From Blastocatellia bacterium (GTDB lineage: Bacteria; Acidobacteriota; Blastocatellia; HR10), in NCBI GenBank assembly GCA_035573895.1, contig DATLZR010000176.1, forward strand, positions 1-35,719: DNA of 35,719 nucleotides, given 5' to 3'. A program made the position numbers and the translations under genes. How positions within the stretch are numbered: the first letter of the stretch is position 1; each line of letters starts with the position of its first letter. This document shows, in pieces, positions 1-7,114 of the stretch. The notes beneath the pieces are model-generated. The model had not been told where the DNA came from, searched no databases, and was given only the letters and a program-made list of their open reading frames with translations.

Positions 1-860
1 GCATCGTTGCGCCGCAGCGGGGCTTTCTTCTGCCCGCCGAGATTCAGGAAATAGTCGGTTGCATTGAGCCGGTCATTGCGCCCGAAATAGTAGACGCTGC
101 CGTGAAATTCGTTGCCGCCACTGCGGGTGACGATGTTGATCTGCGCTCCTCCGGCCTGACCGAATTCCGCTCCATAGCTGTTACGGTGAATGCGGAACTC
201 TTCGATCGCGTCAATCGAGGGGAAGACGAGCACCGTGCGGTTCGATCCGACATCGTTGTTGTTGACCGAGTCCACGGTCCACAGGTTGCCGTTGGTCGCA
301 CCGCCGCTGACGGACATGTCAATAGCGGCGAAGAGCCCCTTGTTTTTGGTGTCGAAGTTATCGGCCGGAGCCACTCCCGGCATGAGCGTGGTCAACTGCA
401 CAAAGCTGCGACCGTTGAGCGGCAACTCGCGCACCTGAACGCCCTGGATGAGACCGCTCACTTCTCCTTTGCTCGTTTCGACAATGAGCGGGCTGGCTTC
501 AACGGTCACCTCTTCGACGACCGCTCCCGGAGTGAGCGTGATGTTGACCACGGCGGTCCCGGCCACATGCAACTGCACGCCGGTGTGAACCGCCTTCTTG
601 AAGCCCTGAAAGCTGGCTTCGACGCGGTAGATTCCAAGCGGCAATTCGGGGACGACGTAGCCGCCATCGGCGCCGGTTGTGGTCGTGCGCGACAACCGCG
701 TCTCTTCGTTAATGACCGTCACCTCCGCACCGACGATGACGCCTCCGGCAGGATCGGTCACCGTCCCACGGATCGTTCCGGTGATCTTCTGCATCGCCAC
801 AGCCGGTAGCGCGATGAACATCCACGTAACCCCCACTGCGATGACCCTCCATCGAGTCAT
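1..860 (-). CDS. TonB-dependent receptor, Oar-like, N-terminal part (runs off left edge)
   Basis: I translated this from the minus strand: the frame is open from ATG at 860 to the window edge (286 codons), with GGAGG at 867-871 as ribosome binding site. Residues 1-22 form a signal peptide (RWRVIAVGVTWMFIALPAVA), so the protein is exported. Residues about 25-105 match a carboxypeptidase-regulatory-like beta-sandwich (GTVTDPAGGVIVGAEVTV, then GGYVVPELPLGIYRVEA). Residues about 115-270 match a TonB plug (ELPLNGRSFVQLTTLMPGV; YGAEFGQAGGAQINIVTRSGGNEFHGS). The beta-barrel is outside the window. In the family these are outer-membrane transporters driven by TonB/ExbBD for large substrates such as glycans, peptides or chelates. 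The substrate here is unknown. The DeoR-type regulator upstream on the same strand makes a sugar-linked substrate possible but unproven. Confidence 0.9.
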   Translation of the reverse strand, partial: MTRWRVIAVGVTWMFIALPAVAMQKITGTIRGTVTDPAGGVIVGAEVTVINEETRLSRTTTTGADGGYVVPELPLGIYRVEASFQGFKKAVHTGVQLHVAGTAVVNITLTPGAVVEEVTVEASPLIVETSKGEVSGLIQGVQVRELPLNGRSFVQLTTLMPGVAPADNFDTKNKGLFAAIDMSVSGGATNGNLWTVDSVNNNDVGSNRTVLVFPSIDAIEEFRIHRNSYGAEFGQAGGAQINIVTRSGGNEFHGSVYYFGRNDRLNATDYFLNLGGQKKAPLRRND

Positions 861-895
861 ACCATACCTCCTTGCATGAGATTCCGATGGCGCTA

Positions 896-924
896 TCTAT
901 GCCATAACCCCGGAATGCTCGCAA
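896..924 (-). promoter_or_regulatory. Probable sigma-70-type promoter of the TonB receptor gene
   Basis: On the minus strand TTGCGA (919-924) and CATAGA (896-901) are separated by exactly 17 bases. This puts a transcript start near 889 and leaves a leader of about 28 bases that contains the GGAGG site. The -35 match is 4/6 and the -10 match only 3/6, so the spacing and position carry most of the weight. A weaker sigma-54-like alternative, TGGCAT with GC ten bases after the GG, overlaps it but lacks a good -12 element. Confidence 0.4.
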
Positions 925-941
925 TTGGACTTTGGTCCAAT
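924..941. promoter_or_regulatory. Candidate operator palindrome upstream of the TonB receptor
   Basis: ATTGGAC, four bases, GTCCAAT: a perfect 7-base inverted repeat abutting the proposed -35 box. Its size and position suit a repressor or activator dimer. From memory it resembles FadR-subfamily GntR operators (ATTGGT-n3-ACCAAT type) more than DeoR sites. The regulator is therefore not necessarily the DeoR-family gene nearby. Confidence 0.4.
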
Positions 942-1133
942 AGTCCGGGATGGTCCGTCCCCTCTGCGCGTTATGCCCCTTGCCCGGTCCGACTCCCGGA
1001 GGGTCCCTTCCTGACACCTCCAGCGAAAGAGATACCTCCGCATAGGCATCTTCATCGGTCGAACGATTCACGCACGCGCGCCGTCGGCTTCGAGTCGGGC
1101 AATGGTCAGCCGAACCCTGGGTTTACCGGGCAA

Positions 1134-1210
1134 CAGATCGCCTCGCCGGTGAAGCAGGCGACCGTGAGGTGATCTGCCACCTGCTTCGGAGGCTCCGAAT
1201 TCTTTTCTCC
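1134..1210 (+). other. Nested, mutually exclusive hairpins ending in a terminator-like stem
   Basis: CAGATCGCCTC (1134-1144) pairs with GAGGTGATCTG (1166-1176), 10 of 11 bases. GAAGCAGG (1151-1158) pairs perfectly with CCTGCTTC (1180-1187), which would break the first stem. TTCGGA-GGC-TCCGAA (1185-1199) then forms a short stem followed by TTCTTTTCTCC. Read on the plus strand this has the shape of an attenuator or the 3' end of a small RNA, but no plus-strand gene follows. No known RNA family was recognised. Confidence 0.3.
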
Positions 1211-1618
1211 GATGGTGTCTCGTTTTTGCCGTGGCGTCGGAGGAGAGTAGCCAGACGTGCGATGTTTGGTGACCGCGAATCATGACGACGCACCTTGACG
1301 AAGCGCAAGAGCGATGCTTCATCCTCCTGGCCCCTCGTCGCAACTGTTCGGGGACTGGGAGCGCACGCCTCCGGCGATCTGGCGCGTCTCCAACGCGCCG
1401 TTCGTTTTCGCCTGTCGTTTCCAGACGTTTCACGTCCGACTACTTTCGCGCGGGCCGCCTGCCGCCGCCATTGTTTCCTGACGTAGGGGTGGGGTGGCTT
1501 CGTCTCCCAGCAGGGAACCGGTAGGCTATTACCGTCCATCTCTAACGGGATGGGGGGATTTATTGTGGCTTCACTTTTTGCACGGGTCGGGAAGCCGGCG
1601 CCACGTCCTATGCTCCGG

Positions 1619-1635
1619 CGGATTCTCACAATCCG
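1619..1635 (-). terminator. Small hairpin 12 bases past the DeoR-family stop codon
   Basis: CGGATT, five bases, AATCCG: a perfect 6-base stem immediately after the regulator gene. No T-run follows on the minus strand, so it would be at best a weak or factor-dependent terminator or a 3'-end stabiliser. Confidence 0.25.
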
Positions 1636-1646
1636 GGGTGAATCCC

Positions 1647-2438
1647 TCAGACGCGGCGCACGTCAATTCCCTTGGCGATGAACGGAGCAATGGCTTCGTC
1701 CGAAGCTCCTTTGTCGGTAATCAGAATGTCAATCTGATCGGTCGGCCAGATGAAGGCCGTTCCTATGACGCCCAGTTTTCGGTGATCGGCGACAACGATG
1801 CGCTTGCGGGCCTGGCGGAGCATGGCACGATGGATGGCTGCCTGATCGGGATAATTTGTCGTCAGGCCGTGCTCGGCATGGATGCCGTCCACGCCGATGA
1901 AGGCCTTATCCGCGAAGAACTCGCTGACGCTTTGAATGGCCTGGGGGCCAACGACGGCAAACCAGTCGCCGCTGAGGAATCCGCCGGTGACAAAAACTTT
2001 GAGTCCCGGGCTGTGGCTGAGTTCCATGGCGATGTTGACCGTATTGGTGATGATCATGATGCCCTGGCGGTGGCGGAGACTGCGGGCGACCTGCGTCGTG
2101 GTCGTACCGGCGCCGATGGCGATGGTCTCCCCGTCGGCCACGAGTTCAGCGGCAGCCAGGCCAATCCGTCGCTTTTCGACTACGCGCTGTTGTTCCTGCT
2201 CCTGAAAAGAGGAGACGTGACGGAAGGGTTCATAGAGCAGCGGCTCGACGGGAACCGCGCCCCCGTGAGTGCGCCGCAACAGGCCCCGTCGCTCAAGATG
2301 CGTCAGGTCCCGCCGCACCGTTGAGGCCGAGACATTCAGCAGTTTCGCCAGCGCTTCAACGGAAACTTCTCCCGTCCGGAGAAGCTCCTGGAGAATTTGT
2401 TCACTGCGTCGGTCGGCCGATGATTCAGCGGCAGGCAT
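1647..2438 (-). CDS. DeoR/GlpR-family transcriptional repressor
   Basis: 263 residues, the usual family length. Residues about 10-65 are the DeoR winged helix-turn-helix: RSEQILQELLRTGEVSVEALAKLL, then the recognition helix SASTVRRDLTHLERRGLLRRTHGG. Residues about 85-240 are the DeoR C-terminal sensor, related to the ribose-5-phosphate isomerase fold, with the glycine-rich phosphosugar loop (GETIAIGAGTTTTQVAR) and the D-K-x-F-I-G-V-D-G-I element. Family members repress sugar or polyol catabolic operons and release DNA on binding a phosphorylated sugar. ATG at 2438 is preceded by GGAGGG with six bases between. The gene lies upstream of the TonB receptor on the same strand, separated by about 790 bases; no sugar-catabolic gene is visible. 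Ligand and target are unknown. Confidence 0.92.
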   Translation of the reverse strand: MPAAESSADRRSEQILQELLRTGEVSVEALAKLLNVSASTVRRDLTHLERRGLLRRTHGGAVPVEPLLYEPFRHVSSFQEQEQQRVVEKRRIGLAAAELVADGETIAIGAGTTTTQVARSLRHRQGIMIITNTVNIAMELSHSPGLKVFVTGGFLSGDWFAVVGPQAIQSVSEFFADKAFIGVDGIHAEHGLTTNYPDQAAIHRAMLRQARKRIVVADHRKLGVIGTAFIWPTDQIDILITDKGASDEAIAPFIAKGIDVRRV

Positions 2439-2527
2439 TCCAATCCCTCCAGATTTATCCGATTGAGTTTGCTCGCTCGCCGTTGAGTTACCGAAGGTGA
2501 TTCGGTCTTTCGCTGCATCAAGCGATG

Positions 2528-2556
2528 ATTCTACATCGAGGATGGCGAGCCTTCAA
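2528..2556 (-). promoter_or_regulatory. Probable sigma-70-type promoter of the DeoR-family gene
   Basis: On the minus strand TTGAAG (2551-2556) and TAGAAT (2528-2533) are separated by 17 bases; the matches are 4/6 and 5/6. The predicted transcript starts near 2521, giving a leader of about 80 bases before the ATG at 2438. The site lies just beyond repeat copy A, which follows the efflux operon, so it marks the start of a separate transcription unit. Confidence 0.45.
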
Positions 2557-2564
2557 GCAGGAGT

Positions 2565-2611
2565 CGCGCAGACTTTCCAGTCTATGGTTTAAGCGGGAAA
2601 GCCTGCACCAC
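2565..2611 (+). repeat. Dispersed double-hairpin repeat, copy A
   Basis: Copy of a short interspersed repeat whose plan is GCGC-GACTTTCCAGTC, then a spacer, then GCAAGC-GGGAAA-GCTTGCGCCAC. Here the first palindrome is GACT-TTCC-AGTC and the second half is AAGC-GGGAAA-GCCTGCACCAC. It lies six bases past the stop codon of the last permease gene, between that stop and the DeoR promoter. It may therefore act as the 3' boundary of the efflux transcript. Confidence 0.6.
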
Positions 2612-2617
2612 TTGTCC

Positions 2618-3781
2618 CTAATCGAGGCGTCGGTGAAAGCGGAGCACGCTCGCCGTCAGGATCAGAACGCCGAACGCACCGAGCGCCACCATCTGCGGCC
2701 AGAGGATGGTGATCCCCGTTCCTTTGAGGAAAATCCCGCGCACGATCTCGATGAAGTATCGCACGGGATTGAGGTAAGTCAGGTATTGTACGATCTCCGG
2801 CATGTTGCGGATGGGGAAGGCAAAGCCGCTCAGCATGAAGGCGGGGGCGAAGAAGAAAAACGAGGACATCATGGCCTGCTGCTGCGTTCGAGAGACCGTC
2901 GAGATGAACAGCCCCATTCCCAGCGTGGTGAAGAGGAAGAGGATCGAACAGCCGAGCAAAAGCAGGCCCGATCCGCGAAAGGGAATGTGAAAGATGGCGA
3001 GCGCCGCCGTCGTCACCAGGATCACCTCGATGAGTCCAACGACGGCGAAGGGAAGCGTCTTGCCGAGGATGAGTTCCACCGGACGGATGGGGGTGACGAG
3101 TAGTTGCTCCATAGTGCCGATTTCTTTCTCTCGCACAATGGCCATGGCCGTGAGGACGAGCGTGATGATGGCGATGATGTTGACCACGACGCCGGGAACG
3201 AAATAGTTTCGACTCTTCAGTTCAGGATTGAACCACACGCGGCTGCGCAGGCCGATCGCAGGCACCGTGCGATAAAGCGGAGTTCCGGCCGCCAGCGTCG
3301 CGGCCACCAGGCGTCGGCGTTGCTGCTCGACCAGGAGGCGGGCAGCGTAATCCGAGAGTGCTTCTTGCAGGTAGCCGGAGAGAATAGCAGCGGTGTTGGA
3401 ATTGGTTCCGTCCACGAGAATCTGGATGGTGGCGACCTTCCCCCGCTGAATATCCCGAGCGAAACCGGGAAGCACGCGGATGACGGCCTGGACCCTCCCT
3501 CGATCCAGGAGCTGGTGCACGTCGGCGTCGGATTGGGGCGTGGCCACGATCTGAAAATGGCGCGAGCCCTCCAGCACGGCCCGCAACTCGCGACTGGTCG
3601 GCGTGCGATCCAGGTCCATCCAGGCGATCCGTCCTCGCTCCACGTCGAGATTGACGGCATAGCCAAAGAGCGTCAACTGGATGAGCGGCGGCAGAAAAAG
3701 CAGCACGCGCATGCGCGGCTCCCGCAACACCTGACGAAATTCCTTGCGCATGATCTCTCGAATCCGTCCCCACATCGTCAT
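2618..3781 (-). CDS. ybhR: ABC-2 type efflux permease, YbhR-like
   Basis: Inner-membrane half of the pump. The N-terminus (IREIMRKEFRQVLREPRMR) is the amphipathic helix typical of ABC-2 permeases. It is followed by one membrane helix, a large periplasmic domain (about residues 45-185) and a block of five helices from about 190. Family signatures are REKEIGTMEQLLVTPIRPVELILGK, RTQQQAMMSSFFFFAPAFMLSGFAFPI and NPVRYFIEIVRGIFLKG. I chose ATG at 3781 (M-T-M-W) because the family starts here; the open frame extends 91 codons further upstream inside the preceding gene with unrelated arginine/proline-rich sequence. ATG at 3775 is equally possible. Length 387 residues against about 370 for E. coli YbhR. 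It is the last gene of the operon, and the 79-base gap before it is filled almost entirely by repeat copy B. Substrate unknown. Confidence 0.9.
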   Translation of the reverse strand: MTMWGRIREIMRKEFRQVLREPRMRVLLFLPPLIQLTLFGYAVNLDVERGRIAWMDLDRTPTSRELRAVLEGSRHFQIVATPQSDADVHQLLDRGRVQAVIRVLPGFARDIQRGKVATIQILVDGTNSNTAAILSGYLQEALSDYAARLLVEQQRRRLVAATLAAGTPLYRTVPAIGLRSRVWFNPELKSRNYFVPGVVVNIIAIITLVLTAMAIVREKEIGTMEQLLVTPIRPVELILGKTLPFAVVGLIEVILVTTAALAIFHIPFRGSGLLLLGCSILFLFTTLGMGLFISTVSRTQQQAMMSSFFFFAPAFMLSGFAFPIRNMPEIVQYLTYLNPVRYFIEIVRGIFLKGTGITILWPQMVALGAFGVLILTASVLRFHRRLD

Positions 3782-3787
3782 CACCGG

Positions 3788-3856
3788 CAGCGCAGACTTT
3801 CTGGTCCGTGAATTCCCGTAGCGCGTCTGGCGCAAGCGGGGAAGCTCGCGCCCCTT
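3788..3856 (+). repeat. Dispersed double-hairpin repeat, copy B
   Basis: GCGCAGACTTTCTGGTC, then a longer spacer, then GCGCAAGC-GGGGAA-GCTCGCGCC. This is the same plan and orientation as the other copies, with about 20 extra bases in the middle. It fills nearly the whole gap between the two permease genes, ending four bases from the stop codon of the upstream gene and seven bases from the next start. Confidence 0.6.
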
Positions 3857-3860
3857 CCCG

Positions 3861-4994
3861 TCACGCGATCCTCTGGCCCACCTTTCGCGTGGCGATGAAA
3901 AAGGTGGCGGCGGCATAGGCCAGCAAAAAGGCCAGTTCCGCCGCGATGAGTTCCGGTCCGATGCCTTTGAGAAAAATCCCCCGGAGCGCCGTGATGAAAT
4001 ACCGGGCGGGCACAAGATAGGTGACAAGTTGAACGATGGTCGGCATATTCTCAATCGCGTAGACGAAGCCCGAGAGCAAGAATGCCGGAAGAAACGACGT
4101 GATCATCCCCATCTGATAGGCCAGCAGTTGCGACCGGGCGAGCGCCGACAACAAAATCCCCCAGCAGAGGGCCCCGAAGAGGAAGACTCCGCAGGTCACA
4201 AAGAGAAAGAGAACGCTCCCTCGCAAGGGGACGGAGAAGAGAAAGACGCCCACGCTCAGGGCGATGGCCATATCCACCATACCGATGGTGAAGTAGGCCG
4301 TCATCTTCCCCAGGACAAGTTCAGCAGGCCGCACCGGCGTCGAAAGCAATTGTTCCATTGTCCCCATCTCCCACTCGCGGGCAATCGTGAGCGATGTGAG
4401 CAAAGCAGCGATGATCATCATGATGACGGCGATGAGTCCAGGCACGATATAGTTCTTGGACTTGAGTTCGGTGTTGTACCAGACCCGGAGCTGTGGCTGC
4501 ACGGGCGGCTCGAGCGTGCCTCCCCCCTGTCGCTGAAGGGCTTCTGAGCGAAGATCGAGAGCGTATGCGCCCACCAGTGCCTCGACATATCCCAGAGCAA
4601 TCGAAGCGGTGTTGGAGTCGCTCCCATCGAGGAGAGCTTGAATCGTCGCTTGCTCTCCTGAGAGCAATGACCGGGAATACCCGCGCGGGATCACGAGTCC
4701 GAGCAAAATACGGTTGCGATCCATCTCCCGCTCAATCGCCGCATACTCCTCGACGAATCCGAGAATCTGAAAATAGCGCGAGCCGTGGAATCGCTCGACG
4801 AGCGCTCGGCTCTCCGGACTTCGATCGCCATCGAGGATGAGCGTGGGGATGCGATCCACATCGAGCGAGAGCGCATAGCCGAACAGAAGGAGCATGACCA
4901 TCGGGATGGCCAGCGCCATGATCAAACTGCGCGGGTCCCGCAGGACGTGGAGAAATTCTTTTCGGGCCACCGCCCGTGTGCGTCGCAGATTCAT
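3861..4994 (-). CDS. ybhS: ABC-2 type efflux permease, YbhS-like
   Basis: 377 residues. The topology is that of an ABC-2 exporter half: N-terminal amphipathic helix (RAVARKEFLHVLRDPRS), first membrane helix (LIMALAIPMVMLLLFGYAL), a periplasmic domain at about 45-175 and five further helices. Signatures are AREWEMGTMEQLLSTPVRPAELVLGK and VPARYFITALRGIFLKG. From memory the AREWExGTMExLLST stretch is closest to E. coli YbhS. It follows the second ATPase by 39 bases, the same order as ybhF-ybhS-ybhR. It probably forms the membrane channel as a heterodimer with the next gene's product. Confidence 0.9.
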   Translation of the reverse strand: MNLRRTRAVARKEFLHVLRDPRSLIMALAIPMVMLLLFGYALSLDVDRIPTLILDGDRSPESRALVERFHGSRYFQILGFVEEYAAIEREMDRNRILLGLVIPRGYSRSLLSGEQATIQALLDGSDSNTASIALGYVEALVGAYALDLRSEALQRQGGGTLEPPVQPQLRVWYNTELKSKNYIVPGLIAVIMMIIAALLTSLTIAREWEMGTMEQLLSTPVRPAELVLGKMTAYFTIGMVDMAIALSVGVFLFSVPLRGSVLFLFVTCGVFLFGALCWGILLSALARSQLLAYQMGMITSFLPAFLLSGFVYAIENMPTIVQLVTYLVPARYFITALRGIFLKGIGPELIAAELAFLLAYAAATFFIATRKVGQRIA

Positions 4995-5033
4995 ACCGTT
5001 GTCCGCGCAGTGATCGCCGGTCGGGCCGATGAA

Positions 5034-5999
5034 TCAGTCCATCCGGAGTTCATCTTTTTGCTCGTCTTTTTCGATGAGGGCGACGAAGACATCCTCCATT
5101 GACGGTTCGCTTTCTTCCAGCCGGTGGATCGCGACGCCCCGCTCGCCGAGAATGCACCGGATGCGCGGGATGGCTTCGGTGGGATCGCTGACGGTGACAT
5201 GGAGCCCGCTGCCGAAAACGGCCACGTCGCGGATTCCCGGCTGGCCGTCGAGGGCCTTCAATCCTTCGAGCAGGTCGGAGCATTCGAGAAAGAGCACGTG
5301 ATGATCGCCGAGAGTCTTCTTGAGTGCAGCGGGTGTGTCGAGAGCGACGATCTTCCCCCGATGCATGAGGGCGAGGCGATGGCAGTATTCGGCCTCATCC
5401 ATGTAATGCGTGGTCACAAAGACCGTGTGGCCGGCCTCCGACAACCGGTTGATGAGATCCCAGAACTCCCGGCGGGCCGTCGGATCAACCCCCGACGTCG
5501 GTTCGTCGAGGAAAAGGATGGGCGGCTCATGAACCAGCGCACAGCCGAGCGCCAGTCGTTGCTTCCAGCCGCCGGGCAGATGTCGCGTCATCACTGATCG
5601 TTGCTCGGCGAGCCCCGCCAGGCGCAGGATCTCCTCTTTTCGCTTCTGTCGGCGGTGGGCCGGCACTCCGTAGATACCGCTGAAAAAGTCAATGTTCTCT
5701 TCCACCGTCAGGTCGTCATAGAGCGAGAATCGTTGCGACATGTAGCCGATGATCTGCCGAACGCGCCCCGGCTCGGTCGCCACATCGAATCCTCCCACCC
5801 GAACGCGGCCCGATGTCGGCGCGAGCAAACCGCAGAGGATGCGAATCGTCGTGGACTTTCCCGCGCCGTTGGGGCCGAGAAAGCCGAAGATTTCTCCCCG
5901 ACTCACGGTGAATGAGATGTCGTCTACGGCGACGAACTCGCCAAATCGTTTGATGAGCCGATCCACCTCGACGGCCCATGGAGTGATCTCAGATACCAT
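5034..5999 (-). CDS. ABC transporter ATPase, catalytically intact partner (YbhF second-half type)
   Basis: 321 residues from ATG at 5999. The longer open frame upstream lies inside the preceding gene and is not family-like. Walker A is GPNGAGKST (42-50), Walker B ILFLDEPTSGVDP has D165 and catalytic E166, and the switch histidine is H198 (TTHYMDEAE). The signature motif is LPGGWKQ (141-147), not LSGGQ. The C-terminal region from about 230 is the ABC-2 extension. The start overlaps the end of the upstream ATPase gene by 11 bases, which suggests translational coupling. E. coli YbhF carries two such domains in one chain; here they are separate genes. The non-standard signature faces the other subunit's ATP site and matches that site's own defects. 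Confidence 0.93.
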   Translation of the reverse strand: MVSEITPWAVEVDRLIKRFGEFVAVDDISFTVSRGEIFGFLGPNGAGKSTTIRILCGLLAPTSGRVRVGGFDVATEPGRVRQIIGYMSQRFSLYDDLTVEENIDFFSGIYGVPAHRRQKRKEEILRLAGLAEQRSVMTRHLPGGWKQRLALGCALVHEPPILFLDEPTSGVDPTARREFWDLINRLSEAGHTVFVTTHYMDEAEYCHRLALMHRGKIVALDTPAALKKTLGDHHVLFLECSDLLEGLKALDGQPGIRDVAVFGSGLHVTVSDPTEAIPRIRCILGERGVAIHRLEESEPSMEDVFVALIEKDEQKDELRMD

Positions 6000-6951
6000 T
6001 GGCGGTCTCTCCCGGATGAGATGCTTCACCGAGCGAGGCGAGGAAGACCTCTTCCAGGGAAGGAATGATCCGCCGGAGGGAAACCGGTCCGAGTCCGGCT
6101 GTGACGAGTTGCTCTTCCAGCCGCCGGGGATCGCCCTCGAGCCGGAGCAGGAGGTGGAGCACCGATCCGGCGAGGTGGGCGCTTCGGACGTCGGGGCACT
6201 CGCGCAGCAGATCTCGGGCCTGGCGCGGATCGGCGCAAGAAACCTCATAGCAGGCGAGCCTCAGCCGCTCTTTCAACCGGTTGGGAGCGTCGCACTGAAG
6301 CAGCCGCCCGCGATGCATCAGGCCCACGCGGCTGCACCGCTCGGCCTCATCGAGATAGGCGGTGGTGAGCAGGACGGTCACGCCCTCTTTGACGAGGCGG
6401 TGGAGAATGGCCCAGAAATCGCGGCGCGAGACCGGATCAACCCCACTGGTCGGCTGGTCGAGCAGCAGGACCGACGGACGATGCAACAGCGTGCACATCA
6501 GGGCCAGCTTCTGTTTCATCCCGCCGGAGAGCTGGCCTGCCCGCCGCCGCCGGAACGGTTCCATGCGCGTCATCGCCAGGAGTTCGGAGAACGTTTTCTC
6601 TCGATGCCTCCCGGTCACACCGAAGAGATCGGCATAAAAGAGCATGTTTTCTTCCACCGAGAGGTCGGGATAAAGGCCGAACCGCTCGGCCATATAGCCG
6701 ATTTGATCTTTCACAGCCGCCGCTTGGCGCATCACCGAAAGGCCGGCCACCCAGGCGTCGCCCTCGGTGGGTTCAAGCAACCCGCTGAGCAATCGCAAAG
6801 TCGTCGTCTTGCCCGCGCCGTCGGGGCCGACGAGACCGAAAATCTCTCCTCGCGCCACGTCGAAGGTGAGACGGTCAACGGCCGTGAGCGTGCCGAATCT
6901 CCGCGTCAGATTCTCCGTGCGGATCATGGGCGAATCAACGGACTGCTTCAT
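5989..6951 (-). CDS. ABC transporter ATPase with degenerate catalytic residues (YbhF first-half type)
   Basis: 320 residues. Walker A is GPDGAGKTT (42-50) and the signature LSGGMKQ (140-146) is normal. Walker B reads LLLDQPTSGVDP: the catalytic glutamate is glutamine (Q165; I checked the codon, CAG). The switch histidine is alanine (A197 in TTAYLDEAE). ATP should bind but hydrolysis at this subunit's own site is expected to be slow or absent. From memory the first half of E. coli YbhF also lacks the switch histidine but keeps the glutamate, so the glutamine is an added change. It is the first ATPase in the operon, about 160 bases after the fusion-protein gene, a gap holding a tandem copy of the dispersed repeat. 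Confidence 0.92.
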   Translation of the reverse strand: MKQSVDSPMIRTENLTRRFGTLTAVDRLTFDVARGEIFGLVGPDGAGKTTTLRLLSGLLEPTEGDAWVAGLSVMRQAAAVKDQIGYMAERFGLYPDLSVEENMLFYADLFGVTGRHREKTFSELLAMTRMEPFRRRRAGQLSGGMKQKLALMCTLLHRPSVLLLDQPTSGVDPVSRRDFWAILHRLVKEGVTVLLTTAYLDEAERCSRVGLMHRGRLLQCDAPNRLKERLRLACYEVSCADPRQARDLLRECPDVRSAHLAGSVLHLLLRLEGDPRRLEEQLVTAGLGPVSLRRIIPSLEEVFLASLGEASHPGETANGI

Positions 6952-7005
6952 CCTCTCCTCGATGGCTTCCCCGGTCTTCGCGTCATCTTCCGTAAAAGCG
7001 AAGAC

Positions 7006-7085
7006 GCTCAGGCTGGACAGCCCGCGCCACGAGCACTGACTTTCCAGATCTGCGAACTGGGCACAAGCTGGAAAGCTTGCGCCAC
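7006..7085 (+). repeat. Dispersed double-hairpin repeat, tandem copy C
   Basis: A full unit at 7031-7085 (GACTTTCCAGATCTG, then GCACAAGC-TGGAAA-GCTTGCGCCAC) is preceded directly by a second half-unit at 7006-7030 (GCTCAGGC-TGGACA-GCCCGCGCCAC). The two half-units align at 19 of 25 positions. It lies in the gap between the fusion-protein and ATPase genes, in the same orientation as the other copies. Confidence 0.6.
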
Positions 7086-7114
7086 CGTGAGGGCCGCTCT
7101 GCCATCGGCGCGTC

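Larger units (their letters stand above)
942..1646. other. Non-coding stretch between the TonB receptor and the DeoR-family gene
   Basis: About 700 bases with no convincing gene. The longest open frames here (minus 1123-1629 and 1068-1433, plus 1282-1524) have no ribosome binding site I can see, arginine-rich low-complexity translations and no recognisable motif. The stretch contains the structured element at 1134-1210 and a small hairpin beside the DeoR stop; otherwise I see nothing in it. Confidence 0.5.

Noticed and set aside
1494-2324. Plus-strand open frame of 276 codons opposite the DeoR-family gene
   Set aside because: The minus strand encodes a complete DeoR protein with a proper start and ribosome binding site.
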